A DNA stretch of 64,000 nt from DAISJI01 sp964559835. GTDB taxonomy: Bacteria; Acidobacteriota; Terriglobia; Terriglobales; Acidobacteriaceae. The position numbers and the translations under genes are program-made. Every line of letters begins with the position of its first letter. Within the stretch, counting starts at the first letter, position 1. Shown here one piece after another: positions 35,574 through 42,596 of this stretch. Location of the stretch: the NCBI GenBank assembly GCA_964559835.1, contig CAZLJE010000027.1, positions 7,015 through 71,014 of the forward strand. Direction: 5' to 3'. The notes under the pieces are model-generated. The model made no database searches and was not told the DNA's origin. It saw only the letters and a program-made list of their open reading frames with translations.

Positions 35574-36483
35574 TTCTTCTGTTCTTGCACGCCTTCAGCA
35601 GGTTCACCAGCAGCATCGCGACCGTCAGCGGGCCGACTCCGCCTGGCACCGGCGTGATCGCTCCCGCGATGACTGCCACTTCCGGATGCACATCGCCGAT
35701 GAGCGTCGAGCCTTTCTCGGCGAACGACTTCTCGCGCTTCAGATTGCCTTTGAAGAACCGATCGAAGGTCGCGCGGTCGGTGATGCGGTTGATGCCGACG
35801 TCGATCACCGTCGCACCTTCCTTGACGTAATTGATGTCGAGGAACCCCGGTTTACCCATCGCCGAGATCAGGATGTCCGCCCGCCGGCAATGCCCGGCCA
35901 GGTCTTTCGTATGCGAGTGGCAGACGGTCACGGTCGCATTGCGATTGAGCAGCATCATCGCCGTTGGCCGGCCGACGATCTCGCTCCGTCCCACGACCAC
36001 GGCTTCGGCGCCATCCACTCGGATATTGCTGCGCTCCAGGATCTCGATGACGCCCGCCGCCGTGCACGGGATCATTGCCGGTTGGTTCTTCGATAGCAAG
36101 CCGAAGTTCAGCGGATGGAAGCCATCGATGTCCTTCGCTGGGTCGACCGCCAGCAGGACGCGCATGGTGTCCACGTGCGACGGGAGCGGCAGTTGCACCA
36201 GGATGCCGTCAATGTCCTCGCGGCGGTTGAAGGCGGCGATCAGCTTGAGCAGTTGCTCGGTCGTGACCTTCCGCGACGGCCGGTGCGTCTCCGAGTAGAT
36301 GCCCATCTCGTCGCAGCTCCTCAGCTTGCCGCGAACGTAGATCTCCGACGCCGCATCGTTGCCGACCAGGATGACGGCGACTCCCGGGCGCACTCCCGCC
36401 GCACCAAGCCGTTGCAGCTCGGTGTTGACCTCGGCGCGGATCGAGGCAGCAATCGCCTCGCCATCCAGGATTCTTGCCGGCAT
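35554..36483 (-). CDS. folD: Methylenetetrahydrofolate dehydrogenase/cyclohydrolase
   Basis: A 309-residue bifunctional one-carbon enzyme that interconverts 5,10-methylene- and 10-formyl-tetrahydrofolate. Catalytic-domain motifs are SEIYVRGKLRSCDEMGI (with the catalytic Lys), DGILVQLPLPSHVD and DIDGFHPLNFGLL. The NADP-binding domain has VVVGRSEIVGRPTAMMLLNR. The signature PGGVGPLTVAMLLVN is near the end. The final TSLVAG plus stop comes from the word repeat at 35559-35573, so the native C-terminus was altered. It is the first gene of a leftward folD-coaE-protease run. Confidence 0.93.
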   Translation of the reverse strand: MPARILDGEAIAASIRAEVNTELQRLGAAGVRPGVAVILVGNDAASEIYVRGKLRSCDEMGIYSETHRPSRKVTTEQLLKLIAAFNRREDIDGILVQLPLPSHVDTMRVLLAVDPAKDIDGFHPLNFGLLSKNQPAMIPCTAAGVIEILERSNIRVDGAEAVVVGRSEIVGRPTAMMLLNRNATVTVCHSHTKDLAGHCRRADILISAMGKPGFLDINYVKEGATVIDVGINRITDRATFDRFFKGNLKREKSFAEKGSTLIGDVHPEVAVIAGAITPVPGGVGPLTVAMLLVNLLKACKNRRTSLVAG

Positions 36484-36553
36484 AGTGCGAAGTTGAAAGT
36501 GTAGCGAAGAAAAAGAGCTGCGGTAAGGGCGAAGTCGGTACGGTTTTAACGGG

Positions 36554-36586
36554 CCCCAGCACGCGTCGGTTTTGCGCGTGATGGGG
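36554..36586. repeat. Hairpin upstream of folD and the Trm112-like gene
   Basis: Arms 36554-36565 and 36575-36586 pair at 11 of 12 positions around a nine-base loop. It sits in the divergent promoter gap between folD and the small gene at 36636. Whether it is an operator, a terminator-like element or a further dispersed repeat cannot be told from one copy. Confidence 0.55.
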
Positions 36587-36635
36587 TGCAGAAGCCGCGC
36601 CCCGCTACTCGGGAAGGGCGTAGAATCTGTTGATT

Positions 36636-36806
36636 ATGATCGACCGGGACCTGCTCTCGATTCTCGCCTGCCCCGAATGTAAGACGCCGCTCGCGCTCGA
36701 TGAAGACCGCGGGGTCCTGAAGTGCGGCAAATGCCATCGCGCGTATCCGATCCGCGACGGCATTCCTGTCCTGCTCAAGGACGAAGCTGTGGTCGAAGAG
36801 CCTTAA
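36636..36806 (+). CDS. Trm112/UPF0434-family zinc-ribbon-like protein
   Basis: A 56-residue protein matching the bacterial Trm112/YcaR family: LLSILACPECKTPL, LKCGKCHRAYPIRDGIPVLL. The two CxxC-like pairs (CPEC and CGKC) could bind zinc. In eukaryotes and archaea Trm112 activates methyltransferases that act on tRNA and translation factors; bacterial members are thought to do the same, but few are tested. The ATG has AAGGG about 20 bases upstream and no close ribosome site. It stands alone between folD and the YtxH gene. Confidence 0.8.
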   Translation: MIDRDLLSILACPECKTPLALDEDRGVLKCGKCHRAYPIRDGIPVLLKDEAVVEEP

Positions 36807-36842
36807 GTGAGCTGAGGGAAGCGTCTCGCCTCCCTCGGTCGT

Positions 36843-37133
36843 TTACCGCCGCATCTTCTTCGCGATCGGCTCAATCCTCTCGCGCGCTGTGCTGGCCCAC
36901 TCCGCGCCCTTGTCGATCACGTCGCCCGCCTGGTCGGCGAAATCGTCGATCACCTCGCGCGCGTCTTCGTATTTGCGGCGAAGCTCGCGGCGCATCTGCT
37001 TGCCCGACTTCGGCGCGAACAGGAGTGCGGCCAGTGCTCCGGCGCCGAGTCCGATGAACAGGAACGTCAGCGCCATTGCGACGCCGCTGCGCTCCGAGGG
37101 CGAATAGTCACCAAAGTGCTCGTAATCAGTCAT
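36843..37133 (-). CDS. YtxH-domain protein
   Basis: A 96-residue protein with one transmembrane helix (VAMALTFLFIGLGAGALAALL) followed directly by FAPKSGKQMRRELRRK and an amphipathic helix (DDFADQAGDVIDKGAEWAST), the YtxH/gas-vesicle-like family pattern. These are general-stress-related in Firmicutes; the function is unclear here. ATG 37133 is chosen because GAGGT lies seven bases upstream; the first ATG at 37139 overlaps that site. A CBS-domain gene is read in the same direction just upstream. Confidence 0.78.
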   Translation of the reverse strand: MTDYEHFGDYSPSERSGVAMALTFLFIGLGAGALAALLFAPKSGKQMRRELRRKYEDAREVIDDFADQAGDVIDKGAEWASTARERIEPIAKKMRR

Positions 37134-37203
37134 ACGCATACCTCAGTCGTGAGATGCAGGACATCTGCTCTGGGACGCCGGGAGGATTCTACTCCTTGCA
37201 GCA

Positions 37204-37845
37204 TCAACTCACGCGCCGCTTTCCCTTGCCTTCGTTGCGGAACGGAACCACTTTGGCCTGGCGGCGGCTCTCCTCTTTGACGTCGCGATTTGCGATGCCC
37301 TGGCCCTTTCTTGCACCGCTTCCGATCATGCGCGCGGTTCCGGTCTCGCCGCGCTCCATGTCCTGGCGTACGGCAGCGCGGTTCTTTTCGCTCTGCGCCG
37401 GTTTCGCTGCCGGACGAGCCGCAGGAGCTTGCTTCACCCCTTCCGACACTGATTCGAGCGCGTCGCCCGCAGTGTCTTCGCTTTGCTTGACGGCGATGTC
37501 GCCCAGCGAGAGCATTCCGACAAGTTTTCCGTCCTCGACGACCGGCAACCGGCGGATCTGGCGCCGCGCCATGATCTGGGCCGCTTCTTCCACGTCGTCG
37601 TCGGGTTCGATGGTCTCCAGTTTCTCGCTGATCACGTCTTCGGCCGTGCACTCGGACGCGTCTTTGCCGTCAGCGATGCACCGTACGACGATGTCGCGGT
37701 CGGTCACAATGCCGACCAGCATCTCGTCGTCCAACACCGGGATCGCGCCGACGTTCTCGTCCCTCATCAGTACGGCAATCTCCTCCAACGTCGTGTCCGG
37801 CGTGGCATAAGCCACGTCGGCGGTCATGATGTCGCGGACTCTCAT
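37204..37845 (-). CDS. CBS-domain protein with basic tail
   Basis: A 213-residue cytoplasmic protein. Two CBS domains fill residues 1-130 (VRDIMTADVAYATPDTTLEE; GAIPVLDDEMLVGIVTDRDI; DVISEKLETIEPDDDVEEAA; RRLPVVEDGKLVGMLSLGDI). Such pairs bind adenosyl nucleotides and act as energy sensors. The remaining ~80 residues are Ala/Lys/Arg-rich and probably disordered, and could bind nucleic acid. ATG 37845 has GAGGGGG seven bases upstream; the frame extends to 37875. The YtxH gene follows, suggesting a stress-related pair. Confidence 0.82.
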   Translation of the reverse strand: MRVRDIMTADVAYATPDTTLEEIAVLMRDENVGAIPVLDDEMLVGIVTDRDIVVRCIADGKDASECTAEDVISEKLETIEPDDDVEEAAQIMARRQIRRLPVVEDGKLVGMLSLGDIAVKQSEDTAGDALESVSEGVKQAPAARPAAKPAQSEKNRAAVRQDMERGETGTARMIGSGARKGQGIANRDVKEESRRQAKVVPFRNEGKGKRRVS

Positions 37846-38009
37846 GGAAACCCCCTCTGGTCTCTCGAGAAACACTTCTCTGCCTCATGTTTCTCATCGA
37901 GGTTAGAACGGTCCCGAAATGGGCGAGATGTCCCGTTGCCGAGTCGCTTTTTCTCGTCGAACTATCGGGTTAAGTGCTTAGAATCCAGTTTTGTGTGCTG
38001 GGAGAACGC

Positions 38010-38421
38010 ATGCTTCAACACGGAGTCGCGGAGACACGGAGAGAATTAATTTGTGGAGATCTGACCGGGACGATTATCGGGGCGGCGATCGAGGTCCATT
38101 CTGTGCTTGGTCCTGGGCTGCTCGAAAGTGCGTACGACGAATGTCTGTGCCAGGAACTGCACCTGCGCAACTTGGATTTCCGTCGACAAGTCGAGTTGCC
38201 CGTTGAATATAAGGGTTTGAAGCTCGACTGTGGATTACCGAATCGACATCCTTGTCGCGGACCAGGTCGTGCTCGAGTTAAAAGCCGTCGAGCGGGTGCT
38301 CGCGGTTCACGAAGCCCAGCTCATTACGTACTTACGGCTCTCCGGAAAACATGTCGGCCTACTGATCAATTTTGGTGCCGCAGCGTTGAATCGAGGCGGT
38401 ATTGTGCGAAGAGTTCTTTGA
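38010..38421 (+). pseudogene. GxxExxY-family PD-(D/E)XK-like protein, frameshifted
   Basis: Two overlapping phases together give one complete GxxExxY protein. The first has GAAIEVHSVLGPGLLESAY (the GxxExxY motif in GLLESAY) and QVELPVEYKGLKLDCG. The second has YRIDILVADQVVLELKAVER, containing a nuclease-like Asp...Glu-x-Lys, then EAQLITYLRLSGKHVGLLIN. The join needs removal of one T near 38233-38237, so this copy has a +1 frameshift, or a sequencing error. Its first residues (MLQHGVAETRRE) are coded by a CACGGAG repeat, and an inverted copy of that repeat follows its end. The molecular function of the family is not established. Confidence 0.78.
38018..38046 (+). repeat. CACGGAG word repeat, left copy
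   Basis: ACACGGAGTCGCGGAGACACGGAG-type tandem words overlap the first codons of the GxxExxY gene. The unit is inverted relative to the copy at 38420-38448, with about 21 of 23 positions matching in the core. Confidence 0.78.
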
Positions 38422-38448
38422 TTCCGTGTCTCCGTGCCTCCGTGGTGA
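38420..38448 (-). repeat. CACGGAG word repeat, right inverted copy
   Basis: GATTCCGTGTCTCCGTGCCT onward is the reverse complement of the left copy and starts at the GxxExxY stop codon. The two copies bracket the gene exactly. Confidence 0.78.
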
Positions 38449-38653
38449 GTTACTATGTGTCTGACAGGCGGCGTCCAGTACCCATTTACCCCGGCTGACT
38501 ACCGGGGTTTTCCTTTGCCCGCCGGAGTTCCTGATTTCCAAATCCCTGCGATACAATCAAATGTTCGCCCTCGCGGGCTGACCAGTTAGGGCGTCCCTGC
38601 CCTGCGCGGCCCATCCGCCGCCGAAAGATCCCTGAAGGAGAAATCTCAGCATC

Positions 38654-39214
38654 ATGGCGATTCCAGCCACACAAATGCGTCCGGGAATGGTGATCAAGCA
38701 CAATAACGACCTGCACATGGTATTCAGCGTCGAGCACCGCACCCCCGGCAACCTCCGCGCCTTCATCCAGGCCAAGCTGCGCAACATTCGTACCGGCGCG
38801 ATGTTCGAGTACCGCTTCCGCTCCGGAGACGCCATCGACAAGGTCATGGTTGACGAAGTCGATATGGAGTACCTCTACAACGAGGGCGACAGCTACTACT
38901 TCATGAACACCGAGACGTATGAGCAGACCTATCTGTCAAAGGACATCCTTGGCGACGCGGTCGATTACCTCACTCCGAACCTGGGCATAAAGGTAGAGTT
39001 CTTTGACGGGAAAGCCGTTGGTATCGAGTTGCCGCAGACCGTGACGCTGACCATCGTCGAGACCGAGCCGGGATTGAAGTCGGCGACCGCTACCAACGTC
39101 ACCAAGGCCGCCAAGACCGAGACCGGGCTCGTCGTCCAGGTGCCGCCGTTCATCAACGAAGGCGAGAAGATCCGGGTGGATACCAGTGAAGGGGCATATC
39201 TGTCCCGAGCATAA
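38654..39214 (+). CDS. efp: Elongation factor P with Asn at the loop tip
   Basis: A 186-residue translation factor that rescues ribosomes stalled at polyproline. All three beta domains are present (QMRPGMVIKHNNDLHMV; FEYRFRSGD; VQVPPFINEGEKIRVDTSEG). The loop that reaches the peptidyl-transferase centre reads EHRTPGNLRAF: Asn33 occupies the position of the modified Lys34 of E. coli or Arg32 of Pseudomonas. The beta-lysyl and rhamnosyl modifications therefore cannot occur at this residue. The SD-like AGGAG lies 13-17 bases upstream. Acylphosphatase and Apt genes follow after a word repeat. Confidence 0.92.
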   Translation: MAIPATQMRPGMVIKHNNDLHMVFSVEHRTPGNLRAFIQAKLRNIRTGAMFEYRFRSGDAIDKVMVDEVDMEYLYNEGDSYYFMNTETYEQTYLSKDILGDAVDYLTPNLGIKVEFFDGKAVGIELPQTVTLTIVETEPGLKSATATNVTKAAKTETGLVVQVPPFINEGEKIRVDTSEGAYLSRA

Positions 39215-39218
39215 TCTA

Positions 39219-39301
39219 TTGGTGATTGACTGATTTGTGATTGGTGATTGATGGCGAAGAGCCCTTGGCAATCACAAATCACAAATCACTAAATCACAAA
39301 T
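39219..39301. repeat. Word-repeat hairpin (GATTTGTGATT type)
   Basis: Left arm 39219-39250 (TTGGTGATTGACTGATTTGT onward) and right arm ~39267-39300 (AATCACAAATCACAAATCAC onward) are near reverse complements. It fills the gap between efp and acyP and takes the place of any ribosome binding site for acyP. Confidence 0.85.
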
Positions 39302-39306
39302 GCACC

Positions 39307-39612
39307 ATGACCGTCGCTCAAGAGAAACCCGCACTCCATACCCGCCGCTATATCGTGCGAGGCCGTGTGCAAGGTGTGGGTTTCCGCTGGTTCGTCGAGC
39401 GCGAGGCCAGCAAGTTGGGGATCACTGGCTGGGTGCGCAATAATTTCGACGGCTCGGTCGAGGTGCTCGCCACCGGGACGCGCGAGCAGCTCAACCAGCT
39501 TCGCCGTAAGTTGCAGGAAGGACCTCGCGCTGCCCGGGTGGATGAGGTGGACGAGAGCGAGGCCCGGCCCGTCGAAGGACTCAAGACATTCCGTATCGAA
39601 GGAGCGTGGTGA
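39307..39612 (+). CDS. acyP: Acylphosphatase
   Basis: A 101-residue cytoplasmic enzyme hydrolysing acyl phosphates such as carbamoyl phosphate. The catalytic signature VRGRVQGVGFRWFVEREA holds the Arg, and GWVRNNFDGSVEVLATG holds the catalytic Asn. ATG 39307 is preceded only by the AATCACAAATGC repeat, so translation may depend on that leader or be weak. Its TGA overlaps the apt start as TGATG, so the two are translationally coupled. Confidence 0.9.
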   Translation: MTVAQEKPALHTRRYIVRGRVQGVGFRWFVEREASKLGITGWVRNNFDGSVEVLATGTREQLNQLRRKLQEGPRAARVDEVDESEARPVEGLKTFRIEGAW

Positions 39613-40169
39613 TGCAGCAGCCCAAGGCAGTGGCAGGCAACGATTGCGATTTCCTGAAGTCGTACATCCGCGAGGTACCGGATTTCCCGAAGCCGGGCAT
39701 CCTGTTTTACGACATCACCACGCTGCTGAAGGACAAGGTCGGCCTGGCAACGCTGACGGATTCGCTTGCGCAACGCTTCATCGTCGGACCGCGCGTCGAT
39801 CTCGTGCTCGGCATCGAGGCCCGCGGCTTCATCTTCGGTCCCGCCCTGGCCTACCGCCTGAACGCCGGCTTTGTCCCCGTTCGCAAGCCTAAGAAGCTGC
39901 CTGCGCCCACTGCCAAGTGGACCTACGACCTCGAGTACGGCAGCGACACGCTCGAGATCCATAAGGACGCCATCCAGCCCGGCCAGAGCGTCATCATCGT
40001 GGACGACCTGCTCGCCACCGGCGGCACCGCCAAAGCCACCACCCAACTCGTCGAATCGCTCGGCGGCAAGGTCGCCAGCCTGGCCTTCATCGTCGAACTC
40101 GATTTCCTGAAAGGCCGCGACAAACTGGCCGGCTACGAGGTCGTCTCACTGCTGCATTACGACAAATAG
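39612..40169 (+). CDS. apt: Adenine phosphoribosyltransferase
   Basis: A 185-residue purine-salvage enzyme that makes AMP from adenine and PRPP. The PRPP motif VIIVDDLLATGGTA is intact; the N-terminal segment YIREVPDFPKPGILFYDITT and LGIEARGFIFGPALA are family hallmarks. ATG 39612 overlaps the acylphosphatase stop by one base; a GTG at 39606 is also in frame. A CTTGCGCC-type repeat follows its stop codon. Confidence 0.93.
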   Translation: MQQPKAVAGNDCDFLKSYIREVPDFPKPGILFYDITTLLKDKVGLATLTDSLAQRFIVGPRVDLVLGIEARGFIFGPALAYRLNAGFVPVRKPKKLPAPTAKWTYDLEYGSDTLEIHKDAIQPGQSVIIVDDLLATGGTAKATTQLVESLGGKVASLAFIVELDFLKGRDKLAGYEVVSLLHYDK

Positions 40170-40170
40170 C

Positions 40171-40246
40171 GCAGGCTAAAGGTACAAGGCTCAAGGCCTG
40201 AAACGTGGGTTTCCCTGCGCCTTGAGCCTTGTGCCTTGCGCCTGCC
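40171..40246. repeat. Word-repeat hairpin (CCTTGCGCCTTG type)
   Basis: Left arm 40171-40197 (GCAGGCTAAAGGTACAAGGC onward) is reverse complementary to right arm 40216-40246 (CTTGAGCCTTGTGCCTTGCG). The same words occur at 53090-53118. It starts right after the apt stop. Confidence 0.82.
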
Positions 40247-40354
40247 TTTGTATTTACAATCTCGATAACTCGACATATAGTTACCCAACTTCGGCAGAAG
40301 CGACACTGATCGAGTAGTGTCGCCCGCCTCGACATTCTCGACAGAAGGTTGCAA

Positions 40355-41725
40355 GTGGAATCTGCGATCGCGCCCAAGCAGGCCCTGACGTTGGAGGAAA
40401 GCCAACGGCAAATCAAGCAGCTCTCCGCGCTGTTCGACGCCACTCGCCTGCTCAACTCCACCCTCGACCTGGCCGAACTCTTGGAACTCATCCTCAAGAT
40501 CGCCCGCGAGCAGGTGGACGCAGACCGCGGCTCCGTCTTCCTCGTCGACAAAGAGCACCAGCAGATCTGGTCGATCGTCGCCCAGGGCTTGGAAAGCCAG
40601 GAGATTCGCCTTCCCATTGGCATGGGCGTCGCCGGATCGGTGGCGGCATCGGGTGACGTGCTGAATGTCGCCGACGCCTACACGCTCCCCATCTTTGATT
40701 CCAGTTTCGACAAGAAATTCGGCTATCGCACTCGCTCATTGCTGTGCCTTCCCATCCGTCATAAGAATGGCGAGATCGTCGGCGTCATCCAGTTGCTCAA
40801 CAAGCAGCCCAGCGGCGCCTTCACCCACGACGATCAGGAGTTTCTCGAGAACCTGTCCGGGCATATGGCGATGGCGCTCGAGAACGCGCGCCTCCACCGG
40901 GCTGCCCTGGAAAAGCAACGCATCGAGCGCGAGCTCGAGATGGCGCGCGGCATCCAGCGAAGCCTGCTTCCTGACGCACCGCCGATCGTTCCCGGATACG
41001 AGCTCGCTGTCAGTAACCAGCCCTGTTATGAGGTCGGCGGAGACTACTACGATTTCCTCTCCTTAGGCCCGCAGACATTGCTGCTGGTCGTGGCCGACGT
41101 GGAAGGGAAAGGCGTAGCGTCGGCGATGGTGATGTCGAACCTCCAGGCGACGCTGCGCGCCCTCGTCACGCACCTGCATTCGCTCGAAGTGCTGGCACTG
41201 TCGTTGAACGAGATGATCTTCAACGACACCAAGTCCCGCAAATTCCTCAGCGTCTTCATGGGCCTGCTCGATACGCGCCGCAACGGCCTGCACTACATCA
41301 ATGCAGGGCACGTTCCGCCCATCGTGGTCGACGGTAAGAGCGGCGAATATCGATTGCTCCAGGAAGGCGGAACGGTCGTCGGACTTTTCCCCGACGCTGA
41401 ATATTCGCGCGGCTCCTGCAAATTGCAGCCGGGCGACATCTTCGTCGCCTGCACCGACGGCATCACCGAACCCTGCGATCTCAACGAGGAAGAATATGGC
41501 ACGGAGCGCCTGGCGGAATGCGTCTCGCGCAACCGGCACAAGGCGGCGCAGGAGATCATCGACTGCGTACTGACCGAACTCGAGGAGTTCGCCCGCGGCG
41601 GCGTTCACATCGACGACAAGGTCCTGATGGTGATGAAGGTCGTCGAGGGTGGCATCGATACAGCAAAGATCCGCAAGATGCACGACCCCGCGAAGATCCA
41701 GCGCACCGATGACGGAGCAAATTAA
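40355..41725 (+). CDS. GAF-domain PP2C/SpoIIE-type serine phosphatase
   Basis: A 456-residue signalling phosphatase. GTG 40355 is taken as start (AGAAGG six bases before). A GAF domain fills ~25-190 (ADRGSVFLVDKEHQQIWSIV; GVAGSVAASGDVLNVADAY; LLCLPIRHKNGEIVGVIQLL). A coiled linker (ERELEMARGIQRSLLPD) leads to the SpoIIE/RsbU phosphatase domain with metal motifs VGGDYYDF, VVADVEGKGVASAMVMS, INAGHVPPIV and ACTDGITE. It probably dephosphorylates an anti-anti-sigma factor in a stress pathway; no partner is adjacent. Its last codons and stop lie in a 23-bp tandem duplication. Confidence 0.88.
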   Translation: MESAIAPKQALTLEESQRQIKQLSALFDATRLLNSTLDLAELLELILKIAREQVDADRGSVFLVDKEHQQIWSIVAQGLESQEIRLPIGMGVAGSVAASGDVLNVADAYTLPIFDSSFDKKFGYRTRSLLCLPIRHKNGEIVGVIQLLNKQPSGAFTHDDQEFLENLSGHMAMALENARLHRAALEKQRIERELEMARGIQRSLLPDAPPIVPGYELAVSNQPCYEVGGDYYDFLSLGPQTLLLVVADVEGKGVASAMVMSNLQATLRALVTHLHSLEVLALSLNEMIFNDTKSRKFLSVFMGLLDTRRNGLHYINAGHVPPIVVDGKSGEYRLLQEGGTVVGLFPDAEYSRGSCKLQPGDIFVACTDGITEPCDLNEEEYGTERLAECVSRNRHKAAQEIIDCVLTELEEFARGGVHIDDKVLMVMKVVEGGIDTAKIRKMHDPAKIQRTDDGAN

Positions 41726-41785
41726 TTAAGAATGACGGAGCAAATTAATTAAGAATGAAGAAGTCAGAATGAAGAATGAAACCAA
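41711..41785. repeat. 23-bp tandem duplication plus GAATGAAG words
   Basis: Positions 41711-41733 and 41734-41756 are identical 23-bp units covering the last codons and stop of the phosphatase gene. They run directly into AGAATGAAGAAGTCAGAATG-type words. The duplication looks like a footprint of repeat insertion or slippage. Confidence 0.85.
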
Positions 41786-41826
41786 AATGCGCCGATAAAC
41801 TCGTTTGATCTAACGTACGAGACACG

Positions 41827-42222
41827 ATGAGAAAATGGGTCTGGTTCTTCCTATTCTTCTTCCTTCTCGGTGTCGTTCTCTTCATTTGGAAAGTAACAGT
41901 AGTGCAGTGGGATTTTGCAACCGGCTTTAAGGGATGGGCGGTCGTGAAGTTCAGCGACCCGACCTGCACAGGTGGCTCTAACCGGATACTTGTGAACGAG
42001 CATGGGCAAGGTTGCGCCTCAATCGACCTTCCTTCGGGATGGTCGATTGATAGGTATTCATACGTTCTACAGGACGGAAAGAGACTGAGAATTCCAGCAG
42101 AGTCCGCAGGCGTATCGGTGTGGCCTCTCAGCTACAACCCAGAGCGCAAGACATATGTTTTGTTTGTAGGTACTCGTGAAGAACGTGATCGGAGTTGGCA
42201 ATCTGAACCGAAGCCGTTCTAA
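41827..42222 (+). CDS. Hypothetical membrane-anchored protein
   Basis: A 131-residue protein with one N-terminal hydrophobic helix (VWFFLFFFLLGVVLFIW), then an extracytoplasmic domain with two Cys (DPTCTGG, GQGCASIDLPSGW) that may form a disulphide. No family was recognised. Its base composition is visibly richer in A and T than its neighbours, and codons such as ata, aga and tta-type are more frequent, which suggests a more recent arrival. It follows a duplicated repeat and is convergent with the small gene at 42240. Confidence 0.6.
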   Translation: MRKWVWFFLFFFLLGVVLFIWKVTVVQWDFATGFKGWAVVKFSDPTCTGGSNRILVNEHGQGCASIDLPSGWSIDRYSYVLQDGKRLRIPAESAGVSVWPLSYNPERKTYVLFVGTREERDRSWQSEPKPF

Positions 42223-42239
42223 TGTGATTTCTTAATTGT

Positions 42240-42497
42240 TCACTTCTCCGAAGCGTAAATCGCCTCGTTCTGCTTCAGATATCCCTTCCGCCGGAACCAG
42301 TCCTCCATGTCCGACTTTAGCCGGTCCAGCGGCACGCGCGCCCCGATCTCCATCAGTCCGTCTGCGATCGGAAGCGTGTCGTCGAAGATCGGGTCGTTGG
42401 TGAAATTCCGCATGGCGAAATTGTCCAGCCACTTCAGCGGGGCAGGCTGACGAAAGCCATTGGCTTCGTATTCGATTCTTATTTTGCGGGCGAACAT
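42240..42497 (-). CDS. Small hypothetical protein
   Basis: An 85-residue, probably cytoplasmic protein (starts FARKIRIEYEANGFRQPAPL; ends WFRRKGYLKQNEAIYASEK). It has no signal peptide or membrane helix and no recognised family. ATG 42497 is chosen because codons further upstream are made of the AAGTTGAAAG repeat. G/C-ending codons match native genes, supporting that it is real. Confidence 0.55.
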   Translation of the reverse strand: MFARKIRIEYEANGFRQPAPLKWLDNFAMRNFTNDPIFDDTLPIADGLMEIGARVPLDRLKSDMEDWFRRKGYLKQNEAIYASEK

Positions 42498-42509
42498 TGA
42501 AGATAGTTT

Positions 42510-42594
42510 CAAGTTGTAAGTTGAAAGTTGCAAGTTGAAAACAGCTGGCGCATGACTCCAGACCGGTGAGCCATGCGCCATGAGCCATGCGCCG
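42510..42594. repeat. Word-repeat hairpin (AAGTTG and GCGCATG types)
   Basis: Tandem AAGTTGTAAGTTGAAAGTTG words at 42510-42541 are followed by GGCGCATG near 42547 and its complement CATGCGCC, present twice before 42594. Two word types are placed side by side, as at 30794-30962. Confidence 0.75.
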
Positions 42595-42596
42595 GT

